From an uncultured bacterium (GTDB lineage Bacteria > Cyanobacteriota > Vampirovibrionia > Gastranaerophilales > Gastranaerophilaceae), in contig CACYCU010000144.1 of NCBI GenBank assembly GCA_902772945.1, forward strand, positions 1 through 25,017: a stretch of DNA of 25,017 nt. Reading direction: 5' to 3'. The translations under genes were made by a program, and so were the position numbers. The stretch's first letter is position 1. Every line of letters begins with the position of its first letter. Of this stretch, positions 1-8,143 are shown piece by piece. Below the pieces are notes generated by a model. The model worked only from the letters and a program-made list of their open reading frames with translations. It did no database searches and was not told where the DNA came from.

Positions 1-1473
1 ACAAACGGCTGGGACAGTAAAATAGAACTCCCAGATATTTATGAACTCGCACAAACTCTAAAATCTCACATAAGCCAAAATTTGTATTCTCATCCGGATG
101 CTATGTTTGATGTTTCAGGCACAACTCCGCAAACTCAAGCATTTGCAAATAAGCAAAAGGCAATGCTTGTAAATACTTTTGAACAAATGAATTTGGAAGA
201 TGAAATAGAAAAAGTTATTAACGGAATTGTAGAAACAGGTGAAACAACATTGTTTGTAGGCTGGGAAACTAAAATAAAATCAATAAGACGCGCAAAAACA
301 TTTGAAGAACAGTTGAAATATGATGATAAAAAGAATTTTGTTATTGATGAAAAAGTTGTTTATGATAACGCAAAAGTTAAACATATTAAATCCGAAGATT
401 TTGTTTTTGACGTGAACAGCCGTGAAAATTGGGATAAATGTGCAAAAATATATAAAACATATTCTACAGTGGATGATTTGTTTTGCGATAAATCAAACAA
501 TTTACTTGATAAACGCAAGTTGGAAATTTTGAAGGGAGTGGTGGCAAATAAGAAAAACAATAATTCGAACAAGCTGGAAATATTGGAATATTGGGGAGAT
601 ATAGAATTGTCAGACGGTACTATTCTAAAAAATTGGCTAATAGTCGTTGCCGCAAGAAGAGAAATTATTAGATTTGAAAGCAATCCGTTTATTATAAACC
701 CGTTTATTCATGCAAATATAATTGAATCTCCACAGACAGGCAGGGGAATCTCTCCTCTTAGAGTTGCATTGATTTTGAATAACCTCGCATCAACCATTTT
801 GAATAAACAAATAGATGCTCTTGCTCTTATGATGAATCCTCCGTATTTAGCTCCAAAAGGTTGTTTTAAAGGTCAGCAAGATGTCAGACCGGGAAAAATT
901 ATAGAATATGATGCTGCATTGATGCCTCAAGCTCCGACTCCAATCGCTTTTGATAAAGCAATGGTAGGCTGGGATTTTTTAAATTATTTCAAATCAACAA
1001 TAGAGAGTGCAACGGGAATTTTCAAAAATATGGCAGGAAATCTTCAGTCTGCCCAAAGAACAGCTACTGAACTAAATTATTCCGTAAGCGGACAGGAAGC
1101 TCGCTTGAATATGATTTTGGATTCCATAAACAGAAAAATTATTGTCCCTATGGTTGAAAAGACTGCTGAAATTATATCTTATTTTAAACTTGGTCGAGAA
1201 CTTATCGGAGTCAATGAACGAGGAAAAACAGGGTTTATAGAAATTGATGATGAAGTAAGGAACGGTAACTATATATACCGTTATGGTGACAGAAAGGCTA
1301 CGTTTGAACGCAAATCTCGTTTAAAGGAACTTTTTGAAATTGTCAGTTCATTTGCTCAAATCCCTGAAGTTGAGCAGCAAATTGATTGGCTTGAGTGTTT
1401 CAAGTTTGTATTAGAACAATACGGTATAGAAAATGCAAATAATTTTTTGTTAGAAGATAAACAGGGTGTGTAA
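1..1473 (+). CDS. Phage portal protein, 5'-partial
   Basis: The reading frame is open from base 1, so this is the C-terminal 490 residues of a longer protein. The in-frame TTG at 82 has no particular claim to be the start. I call it a portal (head-tail connector), the ring through which DNA enters and leaves the capsid. The visible basis is the late segment around 780-1150: a helix containing LNKQIDALALMMNPPYLAPKG, then a stretch with IESATGIF, TATEL and GQEARLNMILDSI, the arrangement of the long helix and crown of P22/T7-type portals. The terminase large subunit gene lies just downstream, which supports the call. The subfamily cannot be settled. The stop codon lies inside a strong hairpin. 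It could also be another head protein, but this is less likely. Confidence 0.72.
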   Translation, partial: TNGWDSKIELPDIYELAQTLKSHISQNLYSHPDAMFDVSGTTPQTQAFANKQKAMLVNTFEQMNLEDEIEKVINGIVETGETTLFVGWETKIKSIRRAKTFEEQLKYDDKKNFVIDEKVVYDNAKVKHIKSEDFVFDVNSRENWDKCAKIYKTYSTVDDLFCDKSNNLLDKRKLEILKGVVANKKNNNSNKLEILEYWGDIELSDGTILKNWLIVVAARREIIRFESNPFIINPFIHANIIESPQTGRGISPLRVALILNNLASTILNKQIDALALMMNPPYLAPKGCFKGQQDVRPGKIIEYDAALMPQAPTPIAFDKAMVGWDFLNYFKSTIESATGIFKNMAGNLQSAQRTATELNYSVSGQEARLNMILDSINRKIIVPMVEKTAEIISYFKLGRELIGVNERGKTGFIEIDDEVRNGNYIYRYGDRKATFERKSRLKELFEIVSSFAQIPEVEQQIDWLECFKFVLEQYGIENANNFLLEDKQGV

Positions 1474-1495
1474 ACACCCTGGTATTATTTTTCTT
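1462..1495 (+). terminator. Hairpin over the portal stop codon, possible terminator
   Basis: An 8-bp perfect stem (CAGGGTGT / ACACCCTG, 1462-1469 with 1474-1481) closes a GTAA tetraloop at 1470-1473. Part of that loop is the portal TAA stop codon. A T-rich but not pure T-tract follows (1482-1495). It fits a weak intrinsic terminator or attenuator that lowers transcription from the portal gene into the terminase gene. Confidence 0.5.
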
Positions 1496-1528
1496 AAAAA
1501 TTATTTCATAAAAGATATATTAAAACAA

Positions 1529-1657
1529 ATGAAAAAACAAGGTATTCCAAGCGAAAAAGATTTGCCAAAAGGTGAAAAATCAGGCTATTCAAAATCTTCT
1601 GCCGATGATGGGCGCTGGGTTACCATTAACGGTAATCACGTTTTAATTAAAGATTAG
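1529..1657 (+). CDS. Small phage protein with WVTING motif
   Basis: This 42-aa protein starts at ATG 1529. A longer version from GTG 1466 is possible, but it would begin inside the portal-stop hairpin and adds 21 residues with no visible motif. The C-terminal half reads GRWVTINGNHVLIKD. From memory, similar W-V-T-I-N-G-x-H/P-V-x-I segments occur as short appendages on phage head or structural proteins; here the motif stands almost alone. Its TAG stop overlaps the Shine-Dalgarno of the terminase gene (TTAGGAG at 1654-1660), which suggests translational coupling. The function is unknown. Confidence 0.55.
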   Translation: MKKQGIPSEKDLPKGEKSGYSKSSADDGRWVTINGNHVLIKD

Positions 1658-1667
1658 GAGAATAAAT

Positions 1668-2954
1668 TTGTATAAATTATTAAAAGCTCAGCGGGAGTTT
1701 TTAGAAATTCCGCATGGGTATAATTTAGATGTTGCTGTATATCAAGGCGGGTACGGATCCGGAAAAACTTTTTCCGGATCTTTATTAGGAATATTATTGG
1801 CACAAAAATTCCCCGGTATAAGAGGACTTGTTGGAGCACAAACATATTCACTTGTACGGGATACGACTTTAAAAACATATTTTGAACATCTTGATAATTT
1901 CGGTTTTGTTGAAGGTGTGGATTTTAATTGGTATTCATCTTTGCAATTGCTTACTTTTCCAAATGGTTCTGAAATATTATTTAGGCATTTTGATGAACCG
2001 AATAAACTAAAATCTTTAAATCTCGGATTTGTTGAAATTGAAGAAATGTCTGATATTCCATATGATACCTTTAAAATGTTATTAAGTCGTATGAGACAAA
2101 AAATTTCTGATACTTGGAAAGGGTTTAGGTACAGAATTTTTGGACATACAAATCCTGAACCGAACAGAGGCTGGCTTTATAAAACCTTTGTTGAAAATCC
2201 TGCACCAAATTATCGTCTTATTTCCGCACCTACAACTCAAAATATTTATTTGCCTGAAGGTTATTGTGAAGAATTAAAAAAACTTTATGATGAACAATAT
2301 TACAAAATCTTTGTACTTGCAGAAAATGGTGAATATAATAATGGGCTGGTGGTAAAAGATTTTACTGATGCGAATATAAGAGAAATAAAATATAATCCTG
2401 AATTGGATTTACATATATCCTGCGATTTTAATGTGGATCCAATGTGCTGGGTTTTAGCGCACAAAACATATGACAAAGTTTTCTATTTTGATGAAATTGC
2501 TCTGGAAAATACAACGACTGCCAAAGCCTGTGAAGAAGTTTGCAGACGTTATCCCAATCATAAAGGTAAAATTATTGTTAATGGCGACGCCTCAGGCGAT
2601 AACAGAAGTTGTACGAGTGAATATACAAATTATGTAATTATAAAGAAAAAACTTATGCAATTTGGTTATGAACCCGAATTTCAAATAAAAGCCTTTAACC
2701 CACCGATAAAAAACAGGATTTTAGCATTTAATTCAAAGGTAAAATCGGCAGATGGAGATATTTGTCTTTTTGTGGATAAAAAGTGCGAAAAACTTCTTTA
2801 TAACATATACAATTTAAGTTATATAGAAGGTTCTTCAAAAATAGATATTCCGACTTACCAGCAAATAAAACAGTCAAAAGAATTAAAATTTTTATCACAT
2901 CCCTTTGATGCAGCGTCTTATTTGGTTGATTTTTACTGGCCTATTTGTTTATAG
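1668..2954 (+). CDS. terL: Phage terminase large subunit (TerL)
   Basis: This 428-aa protein is the DNA-packaging motor: an N-terminal ATPase pumps DNA into the procapsid through the portal, and a C-terminal RNase H-like nuclease cuts the concatemer. Walker A is GGYGSGKT (residues 27-34), Walker B with catalytic glutamate is FVEIEE (121-126), and the coupling motif is GHTNP (159-163). In the nuclease domain, metal-binding acidic residues are likely D253 (CDFN), D307 (GDASGD) and the late aspartate in HPFDAASYLVD. The start is TTG 1668, fixed by AGGAG at 1656-1660 with 7-nt spacing. The length is normal for the family. No small terminase subunit is visible in the window. Confidence 0.9.
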   Translation: MYKLLKAQREFLEIPHGYNLDVAVYQGGYGSGKTFSGSLLGILLAQKFPGIRGLVGAQTYSLVRDTTLKTYFEHLDNFGFVEGVDFNWYSSLQLLTFPNGSEILFRHFDEPNKLKSLNLGFVEIEEMSDIPYDTFKMLLSRMRQKISDTWKGFRYRIFGHTNPEPNRGWLYKTFVENPAPNYRLISAPTTQNIYLPEGYCEELKKLYDEQYYKIFVLAENGEYNNGLVVKDFTDANIREIKYNPELDLHISCDFNVDPMCWVLAHKTYDKVFYFDEIALENTTTAKACEEVCRRYPNHKGKIIVNGDASGDNRSCTSEYTNYVIIKKKLMQFGYEPEFQIKAFNPPIKNRILAFNSKVKSADGDICLFVDKKCEKLLYNIYNLSYIEGSSKIDIPTYQQIKQSKELKFLSHPFDAASYLVDFYWPICL

Positions 2955-2978
2955 ATTCAACAAAATTAAGGAGTGTAA

Positions 2979-3209
2979 ATGGAAAAATTTATTGAATATT
3001 CTCCTATAATAATTGTTGTTCTTGTGTTTTTTGTTCAACAAAAGATATTTGTTACACCTGAACAATTGGAGAAAAAACATAGAGAAATTCTTGATGAAAT
3101 GGAAGAAAAATTTGTTAGCATAATAAGTTTTCGTGATTTAAAAGATCAATTTTCCGAAGTTAAAGAAAAAATTGATAGGATGTACGATTTGTTAATAGAT
3201 TTGAAATGA
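2979..3209 (+). CDS. Small phage membrane protein, one TM plus coiled coil
   Basis: This 76-aa protein starts at ATG 2979 after a clear AAGGAG. Residues 8-24 (SPIIIVVLVFFVQQKIF) form one membrane span near the N-terminus. Residues 28-76 are charged and helical with heptad-like spacing (LEKKHREILDEMEEKF, FSEVKEKIDRMYDLLIDL). This architecture resembles XhlA/holin-associated proteins and spanin-like phage proteins of lysis modules. It follows terL by 24 nt and is the last gene of the phage run. A holin or lysis-accessory role is an inference from shape and position only. Confidence 0.5.
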   Translation: MEKFIEYSPIIIVVLVFFVQQKIFVTPEQLEKKHREILDEMEEKFVSIISFRDLKDQFSEVKEKIDRMYDLLIDLK

Positions 3210-3213
3210 ATGT

Positions 3214-3225
3214 TAACAATTGTTA
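3214..3225. promoter_or_regulatory. Perfect 12-bp palindrome, possible operator
   Basis: TAACAATTGTTA is its own reverse complement. It lies 5 nt after the last phage gene and 82 nt before the next gene. It could be an operator for a repressor. Palindromes of this length also arise by chance in AT-rich DNA. Confidence 0.25.
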
Positions 3226-3274
3226 CAAACCAATATTTAAATTTAAAGTTTCATGAAAATAATGCCGTCATGAG

Positions 3275-3289
3275 TAGTATAGATTACTA
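3275..3289 (+). promoter_or_regulatory. Candidate promoter -10 with dyad before the 588-aa gene
   Basis: TAGTATAGAT at 3275-3284 resembles the TAGTATnnAT element seen before nusB and cysK. A -35-like ATGAAA lies 16 nt upstream. The box is embedded in an inverted repeat TAGTA-N5-TACTA (3275-3289) that a regulator could bind. The gene's Shine-Dalgarno (AAAGGA) follows. Confidence 0.35.
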
Positions 3290-3307
3290 AGCTTTGAAAG
3301 GAAAATC

Positions 3308-5074
3308 ATGGGACTGGCGGCTTCACAAGCGAGATTTTTAGCCATAACAGCAAGAAAAATGAATTGCGAGTTTCAATCCATGCAAATTGCACAGGATAAA
3401 CTTTCTGTTACTCGTGATATGGAAAGAGCTGCCAGAAACTATCAAAATTCTTTAAATAAAACTATGCTTATTTGGGATACGGAAGATGATAATGTTTATG
3501 ATTTATCTTTTGGACTTATGATGACACCTTCTGTATTAAATGAATATAATCCATATCTTGTAACAGATGTAAATGGCAGAATATTGTTGACTGACGGAAT
3601 GTTTAAAGCAGCTGTATCAGCAGGTATCATAAATCCTGATGGTACACCTACGGGTGTAAAATTGTCCGGCGGAAAATTTGTTTATGATGGCGCAGATATT
3701 GATATAGATAAAACTCTTGACGAAAGCGGCTCCGGAATAGGAGATACTTGGATTGGTGACGGCAGCCGTAACGCATTTATAAAAGCATTAGGTTTTTATA
3801 ACCAAATTGATGCTTCTTCGGTAGATGCAATAATACAGTTAGGTCAAGATGGTTATACAAAATCCGGTATTGGAGGAAAAATTTATGAAAAAACGGCCTC
3901 TAATGCCTATAATACATATGCTTTTACGTCCTATATGCAAAATATTACCTACCAAAGTGCATACGATAATTCAAATGGCGCTTTTGTAATTCCAAGCGGA
4001 GTTGATCCTAATGATAAGATATATTCTATAAAATTAACAGATTTAACATCGTTAGGAACTATTGCTGAAGGAACTGAAAAGAAAGGTTCTTCTGATAAAT
4101 CTAAATTTACTGATGGCAAATTTGTTATATTGAAAAATGGCAAAGTTCAAACTGAAGATGTTGTTAAATCACTTACAGTTGGTGATCTTTTGACCGGAAA
4201 ATATGATATAATATTCAGGAACGCTGCAAAGAATAATAATAAAGATATGCAGGAGTTGTATGCATCTGTTCTTTCAAGCATAGCAACGGCTTTAGGACAA
4301 GGTGTTTCCGCTTCCGAGTATAAAGGTTTAAATGTAGATACAGAATCAGATCAAGCTCTTGATATGGCTTTGGAATTTACAAAAGAAAATGCCAATAAAG
4401 TGTCGGAAAAAAATTCCGGTAATGTTTATGATTTATATAAACAGGCTGATGAGCAAAACAATATTATAAAAGGCAAAGATGATTTATTTGGATTTAGTTT
4501 AACTAACATGGTTAAGTCATATTTGACAAATTTTGCAATATGTTTGGATGGATATGATGCCGGATATTTTATAGAAAGAGAATCTGAGAAAAAATCAAAA
4601 TATGTAACAAACGATCCAACATATTATTTCTTATTAAGAAATGATGCTGCGATGGTTGATAGAGCTATGCTAAATTCGGATTTTTACAACATGTTGTATA
4701 ATCAAATAGCAACAAATGGTGCTGTTTCTGATAAGAATAAACGTGATTTGTATACAACTGATATGGATAGTTTGCAGAACGCATTGAAAAATGGTCAATT
4801 ATTTATATCATCATTACACAATGACGGATATTTTTATCAAGGACCATACACATTGAGCTCCCATGTTACGGAAGTTCCGGATGAAAGTGCAATAGCTCAA
4901 GCGGAACTTGAATATAATGTTGAAAAATCAAGATTAAATACAAAAGAAGAATCTCTTGAAGTTCAGATGAAAAATCTAGATATGGAAATTTCAGCGTTAA
5001 CAACGGAATTGGATTCTGTAAAAGGTATGATAAGCAAAAACGTTGAAAAAGTATTTACGATGTTTAGTACGTAA
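3308..5074 (+). CDS. Large secretion/filament-like protein, MGLAASQARF type
   Basis: This 588-aa protein starts at ATG 3308 after AAAGGA. It has no signal peptide or TM segment. The N-terminus MGLAASQARFLAITARKMNC leads into a helical region to about residue 60, and the last 65 residues form another amphipathic helix (AELEYNVEKSRLNTKEESLE onward, ending NVEKVFTMFST). The middle is Gly/Asp/Asn/Ser-rich and probably beta. Helical ends around a variable core is the plan of flagellar, hook-associated and type III/ESX-like secreted proteins. From memory, N-termini like this recur as a multi-copy family in Gastranaerophilales. I therefore take it as host rather than the end of the prophage. Its C-terminus overlaps the convergent neighbour by 11 nt. 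The function is unproven. Confidence 0.6.
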   Translation: MGLAASQARFLAITARKMNCEFQSMQIAQDKLSVTRDMERAARNYQNSLNKTMLIWDTEDDNVYDLSFGLMMTPSVLNEYNPYLVTDVNGRILLTDGMFKAAVSAGIINPDGTPTGVKLSGGKFVYDGADIDIDKTLDESGSGIGDTWIGDGSRNAFIKALGFYNQIDASSVDAIIQLGQDGYTKSGIGGKIYEKTASNAYNTYAFTSYMQNITYQSAYDNSNGAFVIPSGVDPNDKIYSIKLTDLTSLGTIAEGTEKKGSSDKSKFTDGKFVILKNGKVQTEDVVKSLTVGDLLTGKYDIIFRNAAKNNNKDMQELYASVLSSIATALGQGVSASEYKGLNVDTESDQALDMALEFTKENANKVSEKNSGNVYDLYKQADEQNNIIKGKDDLFGFSLTNMVKSYLTNFAICLDGYDAGYFIERESEKKSKYVTNDPTYYFLLRNDAAMVDRAMLNSDFYNMLYNQIATNGAVSDKNKRDLYTTDMDSLQNALKNGQLFISSLHNDGYFYQGPYTLSSHVTEVPDESAIAQAELEYNVEKSRLNTKEESLEVQMKNLDMEISALTTELDSVKGMISKNVEKVFTMFST

Positions 5075-6173
5075 AGATTTTTTCAGTATCTTTTTTTAGT
5101 TTATCAACAATTTCCCGATAATTGGAAGTTACAGGTGTTGGTTTTGATGTTGTTATGATATCAACAAAAATTTGTGAATGTTTGGGCTTGTGGTTATCTT
5201 CAACGGGAACATCTTTTCTGGCAGGAATAATAAGTCCGCTTTTAACGAATTTTTCGCTTGAGTTTTTTGAAGAAAGATATTGAATAAGTCTTTTAGCTTC
5301 ATTTTTGTGTTTTGAAGATTTTGTGATAGCCCAGCCGGATGCATCAAGTTGAGTAATACTACCGTAAGTCCCTGATGGAAAATTTATTATATCCCAGTCA
5401 AATTCGCATTCTTCTTTCAATTTTGGTACCATCCAGCGCCCTGATAAATACATTCCTATTTTTTGTTGAATAAATAATTGTGCCATTGTAGCACTTGCAC
5501 TTTCCGACTTTTTAGGGGCAACATGGTATTTGTTTCTCAAGTCTGAATAAAATTTTATAGAATTTTGACTTTCTGGCTTATTAATCTCGTCGGGCAGGAT
5601 TCCTCCACCGTTGCTCATCAAGTATGGAAGATAAAAATACGGGTCTTCCTCAAAACTTACTCCAAAAGTGTTTTTATCAGTAAGCTTTAAAGCAATTTCT
5701 AAAAAATCTTCCAATGTCCAATTTCTATTTGGATATTTAATATTTTTTTTATCAAACAAATTTTTGTTATAAAAGAAAAGAAGATTTGATACGTCTCTTG
5801 GGATTGCATAAAGCTTATTATCCCAAGAGAGTGCACTTATAGCTTGAGGATAATAATTTGTTGTATCAATATCTTGTATTTCTTCAAGAAAATTTGCATA
5901 AACTGGCAGGTATAGATTATTAATAAAAATGACATCGGGAGCTGTGTTTGAGGCAAATAACAGATGAATTTTTTGAAAATAATTTTGCGGAATATGCATA
6001 AAATTAATTTTTATATCTGGGTTTTCTTTTTCAAAATCTGCTAAAAGCGGTTTTATTATATCTGTTTCGGTTTTAGAGCCCCAGCTTGCAAATTCTATAG
6101 CAGTGCGGCTGTCTTTTTTTGAACAGCCGCAAAGTAATATAATGCATATAAAAATAATAATTATTCTTTTCAA
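5064..6173 (-). CDS. ABC-type extracellular solute-binding lipoprotein
   Basis: This 369-aa protein is a family 1 (sugar/oligosaccharide-type) solute-binding protein. A short signal peptide ends in the lipobox L14-C15-G16-C17, so Cys17 should be lipidated and the protein tethered to a membrane. After that come the usual family features: FASWGSKTETDIIKPLLADF, an early alpha/beta lobe with APDVIFINN, a central YAIPRDVSNLLFFYNKNLF and a later MAQLFIQQKIGMYLSGRWMV. The start is TTG 6173, because no ATG lies before the signal peptide and GAGAG lies about 10 nt upstream. It follows the 604-aa gene by 17 nt and is probably co-transcribed with it. No permease or ATPase gene is adjacent, so its transporter must lie elsewhere. 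The substrate is unknown. Confidence 0.85.
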   Translation of the reverse strand: MKRIIIIFICIILLCGCSKKDSRTAIEFASWGSKTETDIIKPLLADFEKENPDIKINFMHIPQNYFQKIHLLFASNTAPDVIFINNLYLPVYANFLEEIQDIDTTNYYPQAISALSWDNKLYAIPRDVSNLLFFYNKNLFDKKNIKYPNRNWTLEDFLEIALKLTDKNTFGVSFEEDPYFYLPYLMSNGGGILPDEINKPESQNSIKFYSDLRNKYHVAPKKSESASATMAQLFIQQKIGMYLSGRWMVPKLKEECEFDWDIINFPSGTYGSITQLDASGWAITKSSKHKNEAKRLIQYLSSKNSSEKFVKSGLIIPARKDVPVEDNHKPKHSQIFVDIITTSKPTPVTSNYREIVDKLKKDTEKIFTY

Positions 6174-6190
6174 ATTTTATAGCTCTCTAA

Positions 6191-8005
6191 CTATAATTCA
6201 ATCAATACGCCCATTTTATCATCATTTACTTCAACAAGCGATTTAAACCCTTCAGCTTTAACCATATAGACATTAGCATTGTCATGTCTTACCTGAATTG
6301 GTCTGGTTACGTTATTGTTAAATTTTTTCAAAACAAAGACTTTATCATCAACTTTTCCGACAAGTGAATTTTTTCCGTCTTTGTTTACAAGATAAATACC
6401 TTTGTTCGGGGCTATTTTGTATCCTGATTTTATAACGGTCCCTTTCAAATAAGAATCATCTTTCGACTTTGCAATTGGGTTTGTTGTCGCTTTTTCTTGA
6501 ATATTAGATTCTGAATCAAGTATATTTAGATATTCATTTACTGATGACATAATATAATCTTTCGGTTGATATTTAATACGTTTTTTGTCGACATCAGAAA
6601 CTTTCAAGTTTGCATTTTCTAAATTTCTCGGATTAGAACTCAATGGAGAGTCGTTCAAAACAACAGTATTTTGTTCTTGCAGCGGAGCTTCAAACCTTTT
6701 GAATCTGCTCTTGATTCTATCTCTTTTTGACATATCAAGAGAACCGGTATTATGTTCAAAGGCTTTGAATTTAATCGTTCTGGAGATTGCAGAACCTTCG
6801 CTGTATATATTTTCGTTATTGTATTCTGCTGTTTCTGCAACTAATTTTTCTAATTCTTCACGTTTAGCATCAATAGCTGCTTTTGACGGTCTCTTGATAA
6901 AGCTGTAGCTTCCTTTTTTGTTTGCTCTTGCAACAGGGGTAGCTGATTTATCTATGTATAATTGATATTTTTCTTTCCAAGAAAGTCCGCTATTTGCAAT
7001 GTAATCGTAGTTGTTAATATGAGAATCTGTTTGCGGTTCTGTATCTTGAACAGTTTCAGCCGGTTTGATATTGGAAATATATTTTGAAATTCCTTTCAAA
7101 CCTAGAACGGCAAGCAATAATATGCCGATTGTTTTCGGTAATTTTGACGGGATTTTATGAGCGGCTTTTGACAATCCTGCTTTGATTTTGTGTCCAGCGA
7201 TTGCTAAGAAAGAAGGTCTTGACGGCATCTCTTGAACTTCTTCATTAACTACCGGTGCCGGCGGTTCCGGTGTAACTTGCGGAATTTCTTCCAGTGCTTT
7301 TTCCTGTTTAGCTTCATTGATAAGTTCTTTCAAATGAGCTTTTCTTGTTTGTTTTTCAAGATTTTCGGGAACAATTTCGGCAAGTTTTATATCTTGTTTT
7401 TTTATTTCAGATTTAGTTTCTTTTTTTATTGGTTCTGTTTTTTTAGTTTGCTCTTTTACTTCTTGTTTAGTTTGTGGTTTTACTGCTTCTTGTTTTGGTG
7501 CCTTGTTAACAGTAACCTCTGTTTTTTGTTCGCGAAGTTTTGGCAAATCTTGAACAGATGAAACATTATTTTTAATCATGTTAGCTTGCGCAATAAGAGT
7601 ATTATATTCTTGTTGGTCTGCTGTGATAGGTTTGCTTTTTACGGTTTTAGTTTTTATATCAAGCGGTTTTGTTGTGATTAGAGTAACTTTAGTGTATCCG
7701 CCTGTTGTGTCATTTACAGTTTTTACATCCACGTTTGAAACAAGATCTCTAACGCCGTTCAAATTTGATGCGCTATAGCCGGAACTCTGAATTTTTGGGA
7801 TAAGAATTACGTACTTGTTGTCGGATTTTTTTCTTACAAGTACGTTGTCTCCGTAGTTGTCTGAAGTAACAAGAGTTACATCAACAGAGTTTGCTGAGGA
7901 TCTTTTTAAATCAAGTTGTACTAAATTGTTGTTATCGGATAATACAGCCGGAGCTGCGATTAGTGCCAATAATAATGCTATAATTCTAATATTTTTCACT
8001 ACCAT
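6191..8005 (-). CDS. Envelope protein with AMIN-like N-domain, TM segment and long linkers
   Basis: This 604-aa protein has a signal-peptide-like N-terminus (residues 1-23, LLLALIAAPAVLS). Residues 27-115 form a beta-rich domain (VQLDLKRSSANSVDVTLVTS, then RKKSDNKYVILIPKI) that resembles the AMIN domain of cyanobacterial cell-wall amidases and secretins. Residues 155-265 are a Lys/Glu/Pro/Thr-rich linker (KPQTKQEVKEQTKKTEPIKK) suited to crossing the periplasm. A membrane segment follows (about 292-311, IGILLLAVLGLKGISKYI). The rest is basic and low-complexity, with a small beta domain near residues 520-604. AMIN assignment is from pattern only. The product may anchor an envelope or wall complex. 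It leads the two-gene operon with the solute-binding lipoprotein. Confidence 0.6.
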   Translation of the reverse strand: MVVKNIRIIALLLALIAAPAVLSDNNNLVQLDLKRSSANSVDVTLVTSDNYGDNVLVRKKSDNKYVILIPKIQSSGYSASNLNGVRDLVSNVDVKTVNDTTGGYTKVTLITTKPLDIKTKTVKSKPITADQQEYNTLIAQANMIKNNVSSVQDLPKLREQKTEVTVNKAPKQEAVKPQTKQEVKEQTKKTEPIKKETKSEIKKQDIKLAEIVPENLEKQTRKAHLKELINEAKQEKALEEIPQVTPEPPAPVVNEEVQEMPSRPSFLAIAGHKIKAGLSKAAHKIPSKLPKTIGILLLAVLGLKGISKYISNIKPAETVQDTEPQTDSHINNYDYIANSGLSWKEKYQLYIDKSATPVARANKKGSYSFIKRPSKAAIDAKREELEKLVAETAEYNNENIYSEGSAISRTIKFKAFEHNTGSLDMSKRDRIKSRFKRFEAPLQEQNTVVLNDSPLSSNPRNLENANLKVSDVDKKRIKYQPKDYIMSSVNEYLNILDSESNIQEKATTNPIAKSKDDSYLKGTVIKSGYKIAPNKGIYLVNKDGKNSLVGKVDDKVFVLKKFNNNVTRPIQVRHDNANVYMVKAEGFKSLVEVNDDKMGVLIEL

Positions 8006-8090
8006 TTTTTCCGCTATTTTTCCTACTATATATTATATAATACTTGGACATAAAAAAATTTGCCAGTTTGTAATAATTTTATACTTTTTA

Positions 8091-8099
8091 TGTTACAAT
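8091..8099 (+). promoter_or_regulatory. Extended -10 promoter for era
   Basis: TGTTACAAT carries the TGn extension and a good -10 hexamer TACAAT (8094-8099). Transcription would begin near 8106 and leave a leader of about 34 nt holding the AGGAAG ribosome-binding site. No strong -35 box is visible. Confidence 0.45.
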
Positions 8100-8134
8100 T
8101 TATAAAGATTGTAATTTCAAATTAGGAAGATGTA

Positions 8135-8143
8135 ATGGTATGA
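8135..8143 (+). CDS. Two-codon upstream ORF overlapping the era start
   Basis: ATG GTA TGA at 8135-8143. The Shine-Dalgarno AGGAAG (8124-8129) is spaced 5 nt from this ATG but 10 nt from the era ATG. The TGA overlaps the era start codon as ATGA (8140-8143). There is also an ATG-TAA start-stop at 8130-8135. This could couple or throttle era translation, or it could be chance. Confidence 0.25.
   Translation: MV

Noticed and set aside
1466..1528. GTG start for the WVTING peptide overlapping the portal stop
   Set aside because: It lies within the hairpin, has no clear ribosome-binding site, and the added residues carry no motif; kept only as an alternative.
7232..7561. 109-codon plus-strand frame of almost only Phe/Cys/Leu/Arg
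   Set aside because: It is the complement of the Lys/Glu/Pro-rich linker of the 604-aa protein; no start signals.
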